The position numbers and the translations under genes were made by a program. Shown here piece by piece: positions 1 to 7,447 of a stretch of 64,000 nucleotides of DNA. Position 1 is the stretch's first letter. Each line of letters begins with the position of its first letter. A model generated the notes under the pieces. It saw only the letters and a program-made list of their open reading frames with translations. It made no database searches and was not told where the DNA came from. The stretch spans positions 232,113 to 296,112 of the forward strand of contig NZ_BAEI01000087.1 of the NCBI RefSeq assembly GCF_000241325.1, in the 5' to 3' direction. Source of the DNA: Gordonia polyisoprenivorans NBRC 16320 = JCM 10675 (GTDB taxonomy: Bacteria; Actinomycetota; Actinomycetes; Mycobacteriales; Mycobacteriaceae).

Positions 1-507
1 GCCGCCGGCCGGATGGAACCCGGTCGAGGTCTTGACGAAGCTCGCCCCGGCGCGGGCCGCGTGCGCGCAGACCTCGGTCAGGGTGTCCTCGCCGGCAAGG
101 TCGAGCAGCGCCGCCGACTCGACGATCACCTTGAGGACCGTCTCGTCGCCGACGGCCTCACGCACGGTGAGCACGTCGGCGAAGACCTCGTCGAATCGCT
201 GATCCAGCGCGGCGCCGACGTCGATGACCATGTCGACCTCGTCGGCACCGGAGTCCACGGCCAGGCGCGCCTCGGCGGCCTTGACCAGCGAATGGTGCTT
301 GCCCGACGGGAAGCCGGCGACCACACAGGACTTCTGGTCACCGGTGTCGATCGGCAGCATCGACGGCGACAGGCAGACCGCGTAGACGCCGAGCTCCGCG
401 GCCTCGGCGATGGTGGCCTCGGCGTCGGCGCGGGTGGCCTCGGGCTTGAGCAGGGTGTGGTCGACGAGGGCCGCGACATCGGCTCGGCGTAGGTCGGTGA
501 TCGTCAC
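1..507 (-). CDS. deoC: Deoxyribose-phosphate aldolase, 3' end beyond the window
   Basis: DeoC reversibly cleaves 2-deoxyribose-5-phosphate to glyceraldehyde-3-phosphate and acetaldehyde in deoxynucleoside breakdown, in the cytoplasm. Only the first 169 residues are visible; the family is usually about 220. Seen in the translation are the early HTLLKPEAT segment, the GFPSGKH segment, the DEVDMVID segment with the acidic residue of the proton relay, and FVKTSTGF with the Schiff-base lysine, just before the window edge. The GTG at 507 is the first start in frame after a stretch without starts. The gene is divergent from purU, with only 28 bp between the two start codons. Identity is secure; the C-terminus is missing only because the window begins here. 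Confidence 0.93.
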   Translation of the reverse strand, partial: MTITDLRRADVAALVDHTLLKPEATRADAEATIAEAAELGVYAVCLSPSMLPIDTGDQKSCVVAGFPSGKHHSLVKAAEARLAVDSGADEVDMVIDVGAALDQRFDEVFADVLTVREAVGDETVLKVIVESAALLDLAGEDTLTEVCAHAARAGASFVKTSTGFHPAGG

Positions 508-535
508 ACAGACGAGCTTGGCACACTGAAGGACC

Positions 536-1492
536 GTGACCACCCCCGCCACCGCTGTCCCATCCAGCTCAGTCCCCGCCACCTCGGTCCCCGCCACCGA
601 CGCCTCCGGTGCCGACCGTCGCTATGTGCTCACCCTCGGCTGCCCCGACCAGACCGGGATCGTCGCGCGGATCTCGAGCTTCCTCGCCGAGATCGGCGGC
701 TGGATCACCGAGGCCGCCTACCACTCCGACGAGGACTCCGGATGGTTCTTCACCAGGCAGGCCGTCCGCGCCGACACGGTGACGATCCCCCTCGACGAGG
801 TGCGCGCCCGATTCGCGGGCATCGCTGCCGAATGGGGACCGCAGACCGAGTGGAAGGTCACCGACACCGGCGAGGAGAAATCGGTGGTGCTGCTCGTCAG
901 CAAGGAAAGCCATTGCCTCACCGACCTACTCGGTCGCGCCGACCGTGGTGAACTGCCGGCGACGATGTCCGCGGTCATCGGCAACCATCCCGACCTCGGC
1001 GGACTGACCGAACGCTTCGGGGTGCCGTTTCATCACGTGCCGTTCACCGGACCCGACGGGAAGTCCGGTGCGCGCGCCAAACGAGTAGCCTTCGACCGGG
1101 TCGAGGAGATCGTCGACAGCCACACCCCCGACGCGGTGGTGCTCGCCCGCTTCATGCAAATCCTGCCGCCCGAACTGTGCGAGGCGTGGGCCGGGCGCGC
1201 GATCAACATCCACCACAGCTTCCTGCCCAGCTTCATCGGCGCCCGGCCGTACCACCAGGCGTTCGCCCGCGGTGTCAAGCTGATCGGCGCGACCTGTCAT
1301 TACGTGACCGCCGACCTCGACGCCGGCCCGATCATCGAGCAGGACGTCACCCGGATCGACCACTCCGACAGCGTGCGCGACATGGTCCGGCAGGGCCGCG
1401 ACATCGAAACCCTGGTCCTGGCGCGGGGTTTGCGGTGGCACCTCGAGGACCGTGTGCTGGTGCACGGCCGCAAGACCGTGGTGTTCAGCTGA
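536..1492 (+). CDS. purU: Formyltetrahydrofolate deformylase
   Basis: PurU hydrolyses 10-formyl-tetrahydrofolate to formate and tetrahydrofolate, balancing one-carbon pools. The protein has 318 residues. A Thr/Ser/Pro-rich leader of about 27 residues is followed by an ACT regulatory domain (about 30-105) and a formyltransferase-fold catalytic domain (about 115-310). The catalytic triad is visible as Asn224 and His226 in NIHHSFLP and Asp262 in DLDAGPII. The GTG start at 536 gives the longest sensible reading frame; the leader is longer than usual, so a start further in is possible. The formate it makes could be a substrate of the formate dehydrogenase encoded at 23-26 kb, but this link is inference. 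The last codons are followed by a short tandem repeat (1481-1537). Confidence 0.94.
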   Translation: MTTPATAVPSSSVPATSVPATDASGADRRYVLTLGCPDQTGIVARISSFLAEIGGWITEAAYHSDEDSGWFFTRQAVRADTVTIPLDEVRARFAGIAAEWGPQTEWKVTDTGEEKSVVLLVSKESHCLTDLLGRADRGELPATMSAVIGNHPDLGGLTERFGVPFHHVPFTGPDGKSGARAKRVAFDRVEEIVDSHTPDAVVLARFMQILPPELCEAWAGRAINIHHSFLPSFIGARPYHQAFARGVKLIGATCHYVTADLDAGPIIEQDVTRIDHSDSVRDMVRQGRDIETLVLARGLRWHLEDRVLVHGRKTVVFS

Positions 1493-1537
1493 TACCGGTG
1501 TTCAACTGACAGCGATGTTCAACTGACAGCGATGTTC
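1481..1537. repeat. Short tandem repeat at the 3' ends of purU and the reductase gene
   Basis: The motif TGTTCAACTGACAGCGA occurs twice in tandem and is preceded and followed by imperfect copies (TGTTCAGCTGA and TGTTCAGC). The first imperfect copy is the end of purU including its stop codon, so the unit looks like a duplicated gene end; each full unit carries TGA. It fills the space between two convergent stop codons. Confidence 0.6.
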
Positions 1538-2525
1538 AGCCGGCCACCCGGCTCCCGAGCGCCCGCCGGGTGTCCTCCTCGATGAGGTCGACGTTGATCA
1601 TCGCGCCGCACTGCACCCCGGCCGCCGCCGAGGCCCCGACCATCGCTGCGAGATCCACGGAATTGCCTGCCGCCCAGACCCCGTCGATCGGGGTTCGTCC
1701 GGTCCGGTCGGCGGGGATCATGCTGCCCATCGGGTTGTCCTCGAGTGTGCCGCCGAGCGAGGTGTAGATCTCGGCTCGGGCGCGCATTCGTGGTGCGACG
1801 ACGAGTGCATCGAGCTCCAGCTCGCGTCCGTCGTCGAACAGGACTGCGCGCAAACGGTTGTCGGCGTCGGCGTCAACCCGCGTCACTGGTCCGCCGATGA
1901 TCTCGATCCCGCGTACCTCGGCCTGCAACCGCTGTTCCGGGGTGAGTGGTGGCATGCCGTGATCGATGAGGGTGATGTGGGAGGTCAACTGGGAGAACAG
2001 CATTGCCTGGTGCATGGCCATCGGCCCGGTGCCGAGGACGCCGACCCGCCGACCGCGTACCTCGTAGCCGTGACAGAACGGGCAGTGGAGCACGTCGCGG
2101 CCCCAGAGTTCGGCGAGCCCGGCGACGTCGGGGAGTTCGTCGACGAGTCCGGTCGCGATCAGCAGTCGGCGGGCGACGACGGTGGGCCCGCCGGTGCTGT
2201 GCACCTCGAAAGCGCAGGTGCTGTGCACCTCGAAAGCGCTGTCGGCCCGGTGTTCTGGGCGCACCACGGCGGTAACGGTGCCCTCGCGGATGATCGCGCC
2301 GTATCCGATGGCCTCCGCGCGTCCGGCGCGCAGCAGTTCGGTCGGGGCGATGCCCTCCCGGCCGAGGAGGTTGTGCGCACCGGCGGCGGGTGCGTTGCGG
2401 GGTGCGCCGGCGTCGATGACGACGACCGTGCGCAGTGACCGCGCGAGGGTGACCGCAGCGGACAGCCCGGCTGCGCCGCCGCCGATGATGGCCACGTCGA
2501 CGGTCTCGGTTGCCGTGGTGGTCAT
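1536..2525 (-). CDS. FAD-dependent thioredoxin-reductase-like oxidoreductase
   Basis: A 329-residue pyridine nucleotide-disulfide oxidoreductase of the thioredoxin reductase group. Visible are an N-terminal FAD-binding motif (IIGGGAAG, about residues 10-17), a redox CPFC pair (Cys148 and Cys151), and a second nucleotide-binding motif (LGTGPM) after it. The start at 2525 was chosen because it overlaps the methyltransferase stop by four bases (ATGA), a translational-coupling arrangement; the longer open frame upstream is a shadow of the methyltransferase. An in-frame 24-bp tandem duplication encodes AFEVHST twice (2194-2239). The pairing with a methyltransferase and an XRE-cupin regulator suggests a stress or toxic-compound response, but the substrate is unknown. 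It need not be the housekeeping TrxB. Confidence 0.85.
   Translation of the reverse strand: MTTTATETVDVAIIGGGAAGLSAAVTLARSLRTVVVIDAGAPRNAPAAGAHNLLGREGIAPTELLRAGRAEAIGYGAIIREGTVTAVVRPEHRADSAFEVHSTCAFEVHSTGGPTVVARRLLIATGLVDELPDVAGLAELWGRDVLHCPFCHGYEVRGRRVGVLGTGPMAMHQAMLFSQLTSHITLIDHGMPPLTPEQRLQAEVRGIEIIGGPVTRVDADADNRLRAVLFDDGRELELDALVVAPRMRARAEIYTSLGGTLEDNPMGSMIPADRTGRTPIDGVWAAGNSVDLAAMVGASAAAGVQCGAMINVDLIEEDTRRALGSRVAG
2194..2239 (-). repeat. In-frame 24-bp tandem duplication inside the reductase gene
   Basis: The 22-nt core starting GTGCTGTGCACCTCG occurs at 2194 and again at 2218. The period of 24 keeps the frame and duplicates AFEVHST in the protein. Confidence 0.8.
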
Positions 2526-3412
2526 GAGATCTCCTGGTTCGCTTCGGTGGTCGATGCGGGCCCGGTCGCGATCCAGATCGTGCGGGCGGCCCGTACGGCG
2601 ACGTCCGGGCGGTGGCGCAGGGAGGTGGGTCCGTCGCCGAGTAACTCGTCGAGGGTGGCCGCGTCGGTGTCGGTGAGGTCGTCGGCGAGTCCGGTGCGCA
2701 CCCGGGAGAGCCATGCCTGCGCGTAGGCGCGGGTGAGTTCGGTGGGTTCGGGAACGTCGATTCTCACGGTGTGCCGTGTGCGCATCTCGAATCCGGCGGC
2801 GGTGATCGTGTCGGTCCAGTCGGGAAAGCTGTTGGCGCCCTTGGCCCGCATGAGCTCCTCGATCCGATCATTGAGGTCGGTGTGCGGTGTCTCGGTCTGC
2901 AGGAATCGGGGCTGATGCGGCATCTCGATGACCGCCAGCACGCCGCCCGGCCGCAGATGGCTGCGTGTGGTGCGCAGGAAGGCGGCGGGGTCGGTGACGT
3001 GATGCAGCGACGCCGACGCCCACACGACGTCGGCGGCCCCGACGCTCGCCGGCCAGCCGTCGTCGAGGTCGGCGGTCACCGTCCGCACGGTGCCCGGTCC
3101 GGCGGCGTCGATGCGTGCGGTCATCTCGGGGGAGCCGTCGATGGCGACGATCTCGGCGTCCCCGAAGGCCGCTGCGAGGGCGCGGGTGCCGACCCCGGTA
3201 CCGGCGCCGGCGTCGACGATCACCTCGATGGGCCGGGTGGTCTCGGTGCGGATGAGGGAGATCGCCTCGTCGAGGTAGGTGCCGGTGACAGCGGCGTCGA
3301 GTTCGAGCAGATCGCCGATGTCGGTGCCGTCATGATCGTGTGCCCCATGATCTTGTGTCCCGTGCGAGTGCCGTCCGTGGTGCCGATGATCTGATCCGTG
3401 CGTGCTGGTCAT
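2522..3412 (-). CDS. His-rich class I SAM-dependent methyltransferase
   Basis: A 296-residue methyltransferase with the SAM-binding motif I as DAGAGTG (from residue 67), an acidic residue after the next strand (IVAIDGS), and a VWASASLHHV segment typical of motif II. The first 31 residues contain nine histidines together with Asp, Gly and Ser, a composition suited to metal binding. The start at 3412 is supported by a TAGCCT -10 box exactly 7 nt upstream, which would give a leaderless mRNA. The gene overlaps the reductase gene by 4 bp and is divergent from the XRE-cupin regulator. The substrate cannot be read from the sequence. A role in metal or metalloid detoxification is only a suggestion from the histidines and the neighbouring reductase. 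Confidence 0.8.
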   Translation of the reverse strand: MTSTHGSDHRHHGRHSHGTQDHGAHDHDGTDIGDLLELDAAVTGTYLDEAISLIRTETTRPIEVIVDAGAGTGVGTRALAAAFGDAEIVAIDGSPEMTARIDAAGPGTVRTVTADLDDGWPASVGAADVVWASASLHHVTDPAAFLRTTRSHLRPGGVLAVIEMPHQPRFLQTETPHTDLNDRIEELMRAKGANSFPDWTDTITAAGFEMRTRHTVRIDVPEPTELTRAYAQAWLSRVRTGLADDLTDTDAATLDELLGDGPTSLRHRPDVAVRAARTIWIATGPASTTEANQEIS

Positions 3413-3419
3413 GATGTCG

Positions 3420-3425
3420 AGGCTA
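3420..3425 (-). promoter_or_regulatory. -10 box of the methyltransferase-reductase operon
   Basis: Reads TAGCCT on the minus strand and lies 7 nt before the ATG, so transcription would begin at or next to the start codon. It lies in a 48-bp divergent intergenic space together with the -10 of the XRE gene. Confidence 0.5.
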
Positions 3426-3447
3426 GCGAGCTGATGCGCAGGGGGCA

Positions 3448-3453
3448 TACCAT
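3448..3453 (+). promoter_or_regulatory. -10 box of the XRE-cupin gene
   Basis: TACCAT, 7 nt before the ATG at 3461. It fixes the start codon choice and implies a leaderless mRNA. Confidence 0.5.
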
Positions 3454-3460
3454 CTTGCCC

Positions 3461-4051
3461 ATGGAGCAAGAAATCGATGCGGTGGTCCGTCAGCGCATCC
3501 GCGCGATGCGCGTCGCCAAGGGGTGGACCTTGGATTCGCTGGCACATCGCTGTCACCTGAGTCCGTCGACGCTGAGCCGGATCGAGACCGGACATCGGCG
3601 GGTCGCGCTCGATCAGCTCGTCCCGATCGCCCGCGCGCTGGGCACCTCACTCGATGTCCTGGTCGAGCCGGTCGGCGACGCCGACGTGGTGATCCGTCCC
3701 GAACCCCACTCCAACGAGGGCATCACGGTGTGGCCTTTGTCACGTGACAACACCCCGGCCGGTGTGACCGTGGCAAAGATGCGACTCGACGAATCGGTTC
3801 GGGACGCCGCCCGCGAGCTGCGGGTGCACCCCGGACATGAGTGGTTCACGGTGCTCAGCGGCACGATCCGGCTCCGGCTCGGCGAACGGACGATCATCAT
3901 TCCCGCAGGCCACGCCGCCGAGTTCGCATGCACGGTCCCGCATTCGTTGGCCCCCGACGACGGACCCGCGGAGGTCCTCTCGATCTTCGACCACGACGGT
4001 GAGCGCGCCCATCTGCGTGGGTCGCCGGCGTCGCCGGCATCGCTGTCTTGA
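3461..4051 (+). CDS. XRE-family regulator with C-terminal cupin domain
   Basis: A 196-residue DNA-binding protein. Residues about 8-65 form a helix-turn-helix (LDSLAHRCHLSPSTLSRIETG), and residues about 105-190 form a cupin barrel (HPGHEWFTVLSGTIRLRLGER, then the AGHAAEF and HSLAP strands) that in this family senses a small ligand. It is divergent from the methyltransferase-reductase operon across 48 bp and is the natural candidate for its regulator. The ATG at 3461 was preferred over an upstream in-frame codon at 3398 because a TACCAT box sits 7 nt before it and because the longer form would overlap the divergent gene. The ligand is unknown. Confidence 0.85.
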   Translation: MEQEIDAVVRQRIRAMRVAKGWTLDSLAHRCHLSPSTLSRIETGHRRVALDQLVPIARALGTSLDVLVEPVGDADVVIRPEPHSNEGITVWPLSRDNTPAGVTVAKMRLDESVRDAARELRVHPGHEWFTVLSGTIRLRLGERTIIIPAGHAAEFACTVPHSLAPDDGPAEVLSIFDHDGERAHLRGSPASPASLS

Positions 4052-4094
4052 CCGAATCACAGCAGGCAGAGAGCCGTTCATCAGCCGGTCTCGG

Positions 4095-4100
4095 TACCCT
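4095..4100 (+). promoter_or_regulatory. -10 box of the L,D-transpeptidase gene
   Basis: TACCCT lies 9 nt before the ATG at 4110, again a leaderless arrangement. Confidence 0.4.
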
Positions 4101-4109
4101 GGTCCCGAC

Positions 4110-5366
4110 ATGAACACGCAGCCGACACCCAGCCGACGCACCGTTCTCGCGGCGGCAGGCATCGCCACCGCGGGCCTCGTGGCCGCCGCCTGTGGACGAT
4201 CCGACGACACCACCTCCGCCCAGAAGTCGAAGCAGCCGACCGTCAAGGTCACCTACACACCTGCACTCGACGATCCCGCCGCGCCCAATCCGACCGCCAA
4301 GGTCGAGGTCAAGGCGTCGGGCGGCACGCTGAACCCCGACGTCAAACTGGTCAACGCCAGCGGCAAGGCGGTCACCGGCACGCTCTCCGACGATCGCACC
4401 ACCTTCACCGTCAACGAGGTGCTCGGCTACGGCACCACCTACACCTGGCAGGGCAGTGCCGTCGGGCAGGACCGACTGACGGTGCCGGTCAAGGGATCGT
4501 TCACCACCCTCGATCCCAAGCAACAACTCAACGTCGTCGTCAACATCGCCGACGGGCAGGAAGTCGGCATCGCCGCACCGCTGATCCTCAAGTTCGACGG
4601 GACCGTCGACGACAAGGAAGCCGTCGAGCGCGCACTGACCCTGACCACCACACCCCCCGCGGAGGGCAGTTGGGCCTGGCTCGGCGAGGACAACGGGTCA
4701 CGCGTGCACTGGCGCTCCAAGGAGTACCTCACCCCGGGCACCAAGATCCACATGTCGGCCAAGCTGTACGGGCTCGATCACGGCGGCGGGGCATACGGTG
4801 CCGCCGACGTCACCAGCGACTACACCGTCGGCCGCTCGCAGATCGTCAAGGCAGACGCGCCCAGCCACCAGATCGTGGTGGTCCGTGACGGATCGACGCT
4901 GATGACCTTGCCCTGCAGCTACGGCGAAGGCGACGTCGACCGCAACGTGACCCGCTCGGGTATCCACGTGGTCAGCGAGAAGTACGAGGACTTCTACATG
5001 TCCAACCCGGCAGCGGGGTACTTCAACGTCCACGAACGCTGGGCGGTGCGTATCTCCAACAACGGCGAGTTCATCCACGCCAACCCCGAAACCGTTGGCG
5101 TGCAGGGTTCGTCGAATGTGACGAACGGCTGCATCAACCTGTCGCTGGACAACGCGCAGCAGTACTTCACCACCGCGATCTACGGTGACCCCGTCGAGGT
5201 GACCGGCACCCGGATCGATCTGTCCGAGGCCGACGGCGACATCTTCGACTGGACCTACGACTGGGACACCTGGAAGTCGATGTCGGCGATCAAGGGCACC
5301 CCGCAGTCGGCGTCGGTGCCGGCGACCCCGAGTGGTGCACCCTCGTCGGTGAGCGCCCCGAACTGA
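4110..5366 (+). CDS. L,D-transpeptidase lipoprotein (YkuD domain)
   Basis: A 418-residue exported lipoprotein that should form 3-3 cross-links in peptidoglycan or attach proteins to it. The N-terminus has Arg-Arg, a hydrophobic stretch and a lipobox ending VAAAC, then a linker, Ig-like domains (about 50-240) and a YkuD catalytic domain (about 250-385). The nucleophile is Cys341 in NVTNGCINLS; the conserved His and Gly precede it in IHANPETVG. In most mycobacterial enzymes the residues before Gly-Cys are Ser-His, whereas here they are Thr-Asn. A Ser/Pro/Ala tail ends the protein. The start at 4110 directly precedes the signal peptide and follows a -10 box; the longer open frame from 3837 overlaps the XRE gene and is rejected. 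Confidence 0.9.
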   Translation: MNTQPTPSRRTVLAAAGIATAGLVAAACGRSDDTTSAQKSKQPTVKVTYTPALDDPAAPNPTAKVEVKASGGTLNPDVKLVNASGKAVTGTLSDDRTTFTVNEVLGYGTTYTWQGSAVGQDRLTVPVKGSFTTLDPKQQLNVVVNIADGQEVGIAAPLILKFDGTVDDKEAVERALTLTTTPPAEGSWAWLGEDNGSRVHWRSKEYLTPGTKIHMSAKLYGLDHGGGAYGAADVTSDYTVGRSQIVKADAPSHQIVVVRDGSTLMTLPCSYGEGDVDRNVTRSGIHVVSEKYEDFYMSNPAAGYFNVHERWAVRISNNGEFIHANPETVGVQGSSNVTNGCINLSLDNAQQYFTTAIYGDPVEVTGTRIDLSEADGDIFDWTYDWDTWKSMSAIKGTPQSASVPATPSGAPSSVSAPN

Positions 5367-5382
5367 GGGCCCGGAGCGGCCC
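5367..5382. terminator. Short GC hairpin between convergent genes
   Basis: GGGCC and GGCCC pair around a 6-nt loop in the 19-bp space between two convergent stop codons. There is no T-run, so a terminator role is only possible. Confidence 0.3.
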
Positions 5383-5385
5383 CGC

Positions 5386-6141
5386 CTAGCCGGTCTTGAT
5401 GTTGCGCCGCGCCGAGGCCTGATCACGCGGTTTGAGCACGATCTGATCGAGATTCACGTGCGGCGGCCGGGACGCGACAAAGCCGATGACCTCGGCGACA
5501 TCGTCGGCGGTCAGCGGCGTCAGGCCTTGGTAGACGGCGTCGGCGCGTTCCTTGTCGCCCTCGAAACGCACCAGCGAGAAATCGGTTTCGACCATGCCGG
5601 GCGCGATCTCGGTGAGCCGGATCGGCTTGCCGAGCAATTCGTAGCGCAACGTCCGATGCAACACTCCCTGAGCATGTTTCGCCGAGGTATAGCCGGCGCC
5701 GTTGTCGTAGGCCTCCAGGGCGGCGACCGAGGTGATGGTGACGATCAATCCGTCGCCGGAGGCCTCGAGCGCCGGGAGCAGCGCCTTGGTCATCCGTAGC
5801 GTCCCCAGAACGTTGGTCTCCCACATCCAGCGCCAGTCGTCGAGGTCGGCGGTGGCCACCGGGTCGAGGCCTTTCGCGCCGCCGGCGTTGTTGACGAGCA
5901 CGTGTACCGAGTCCAGGCCGTCGACGAATCGGGCCACCGACTCCTCGTCGGTGACGTCGAGTTGCTTTCCGGTACCACCGATCTCGGCGGCCAGCGCCTG
6001 AACCCGATCGACCCGGCGGGCGCCGAGGACCACGTGAAAGCCCTGTGCGGCCAGGGCGCGGGCGGTGGCCGCGCCGATCCCGGAACTCGCACCGGTGACG
6101 ACGGCGACGCGGGTGACCTCGGAGGCGGTGGACTCACTCAT
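5386..6141 (-). CDS. SDR-family oxidoreductase, YdfG-like
   Basis: A 251-residue classical short-chain dehydrogenase. The NAD(P)-binding TGASSGIG is at residues 16-23, followed by the NNAGG motif, the catalytic Ser in ITSVAAL, and Tyr151/Lys155 in YTSAK. The segment after TGASSGIG and the overall pattern resemble NADP-dependent serine or 3-hydroxy-acid dehydrogenases of the YdfG group, but the substrate cannot be fixed. The start at 6141 is supported by a TAAACT box 7 nt upstream. It stands alone: it is convergent with the L,D-transpeptidase gene and divergent from the ROK regulator. Confidence 0.88.
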   Translation of the reverse strand: MSESTASEVTRVAVVTGASSGIGAATARALAAQGFHVVLGARRVDRVQALAAEIGGTGKQLDVTDEESVARFVDGLDSVHVLVNNAGGAKGLDPVATADLDDWRWMWETNVLGTLRMTKALLPALEASGDGLIVTITSVAALEAYDNGAGYTSAKHAQGVLHRTLRYELLGKPIRLTEIAPGMVETDFSLVRFEGDKERADAVYQGLTPLTADDVAEVIGFVASRPPHVNLDQIVLKPRDQASARRNIKTG

Positions 6142-6148
6142 GATCGTG

Positions 6149-6154
6149 AGTTTA
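6149..6154 (-). promoter_or_regulatory. -10 box of the SDR gene
   Basis: TAAACT on the minus strand, 7 nt before the ATG, giving a leaderless mRNA. Confidence 0.5.
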
Positions 6155-6249
6155 CGTGCCGAGCCGGGTGGGGCCCGAGTCCCGGGCCAGACATTGAGCC
6201 CCGGACTGGGTCTCGACGCCGATCGGGATGCGCCCGCCGACGGCGATGC

Positions 6250-6255
6250 TAGATT
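6250..6255 (+). promoter_or_regulatory. -10 box of the ROK regulator gene
   Basis: TAGATT, 8 nt before the ATG at 6264. It favours that start over two upstream in-frame codons. Confidence 0.5.
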
Positions 6256-6263
6256 CTCCAGTC

Positions 6264-7394
6264 ATGCACACGGTCATCCCGGCGACACTCGGTGTCGGGA
6301 CGACCCCCGCGGCGCAGGTGTTGCAGCGCATCCGGGTCGGTGCGCCCATCACCCGCGACACCCTTGCCGCCGAGACCGGGTTGTCCCCGGCCACCATCAA
6401 CCGACAGGTGACCGCGCTGACCGAACTGGGTTTCGTCGTCGAACGCCGCGACCTGGTCCATGCCGGCAGCATCGGTCGGCCCAAGCATCCCCTGACCCTC
6501 GACCGCGACAGCCTTTGCGTCGCGGGGATGCACATCGGCGCCCGACGGACCCTGCTGGCCATCGCCGACCTCGGTGGGCGCACCCTCTACAGCCACGCCG
6601 TACTCACCCCGCACGACGATCCGTACGCGTCGGCGGCCGAACTCTGTCACGCCCTGCGGGAACTCGCCGACCGATTCTCCGGGCGCCGCCTGCTGTGGGG
6701 CGGGGTCGCACTCGGCGGGCGCGTCGAGCGCGCCGGCGGTGTGGTCGATCATCCCGTCCTCGGCTGGCGCAATGTCCCCGTTGGAGCGCAACTCGCCGAG
6801 GCACTCGGCGTGCCGGTGTCGGTGTGCGAGCATGTGCAGGCCATGGCCGCAGCCGAACTGTTGCTGAGTTCGGCTCGCAGCAGCGCGAATACGGGACTTT
6901 TCTTCTACGCGCGCGAAACCACGGGCATGGCCCTGACCGTCGGCGGGCAGGTGGTGGTCCCCGACCGCGGGGCCGGCACGATCGCCCACATCGGTGTCGA
7001 CGCCCCGACGCTGTGCGGGGGTGCGGCCACCCTGCAGGACGTGATCGGTGTCGACGTCGCACGCCGCGCCGCGCAGCGCCTCGGCGTCTCACCGGACGCG
7101 TCGGTGATCACCGACGAACGCGCCCGCATCCTCGGGGAGGTGGTCGCCGTCTTCCGTGACGCGGTTAATCCCGACGAGGTGATCGTCGCCGGTGATGCGT
7201 TCGCCGCGCATCCGCAGGGGCTCGGACCGGTGCAGGCGGCCTTCGACTCCGCATCCAGGATCGGTTGGCCGCTGGAGCTCACGGCGTCGCGGTTCGGGTT
7301 GTCGGTCCAGGAGAGTGCGGCAATCGTGGTGGCGCTCAGCGTGATCTACGCCGACCCGGTCGCGGCGATGACCCACTGTCGCGCCCGGCCGTAG
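6264..7394 (+). CDS. ROK-family transcriptional regulator
   Basis: A 376-residue protein with an N-terminal winged helix-turn-helix (about residues 15-70, ITRDTLAAETGLSPATINRQ) and a ROK sugar-kinase-like fold after it. The phosphate-binding loop of true ROK kinases is not clear, and the usual CGxxGC zinc cluster is reduced to a single Cys (DAPTLCGGAATLQD), so this should be a regulator and not an enzyme. ROK regulators commonly respond to sugars. Neighbouring genes give no obvious target because the SDR is divergent and the next gene is a transglutaminase-like protein. The ATG at 6264 was chosen from the -10 box 8 nt upstream. Confidence 0.82.
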   Translation: MHTVIPATLGVGTTPAAQVLQRIRVGAPITRDTLAAETGLSPATINRQVTALTELGFVVERRDLVHAGSIGRPKHPLTLDRDSLCVAGMHIGARRTLLAIADLGGRTLYSHAVLTPHDDPYASAAELCHALRELADRFSGRRLLWGGVALGGRVERAGGVVDHPVLGWRNVPVGAQLAEALGVPVSVCEHVQAMAAAELLLSSARSSANTGLFFYARETTGMALTVGGQVVVPDRGAGTIAHIGVDAPTLCGGAATLQDVIGVDVARRAAQRLGVSPDASVITDERARILGEVVAVFRDAVNPDEVIVAGDAFAAHPQGLGPVQAAFDSASRIGWPLELTASRFGLSVQESAAIVVALSVIYADPVAAMTHCRARP

Positions 7395-7434
7395 CGTAGC
7401 GGGCGCCAGTGACGCAGAGTCCGGCGTTTTGCCC

Positions 7435-7440
7435 TACCGT
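7435..7440 (+). promoter_or_regulatory. -10 box of the transglutaminase-like gene
   Basis: TACCGT, 7 nt before the ATG at 7448. Confidence 0.4.
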
Positions 7441-7447
7441 GACAGGC

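Noticed and set aside
6264..7394. A ROK sugar kinase such as glucokinase.
   Set aside because: It has an N-terminal helix-turn-helix and lacks clear ATP-binding and zinc-cluster motifs, so regulator is the better call.
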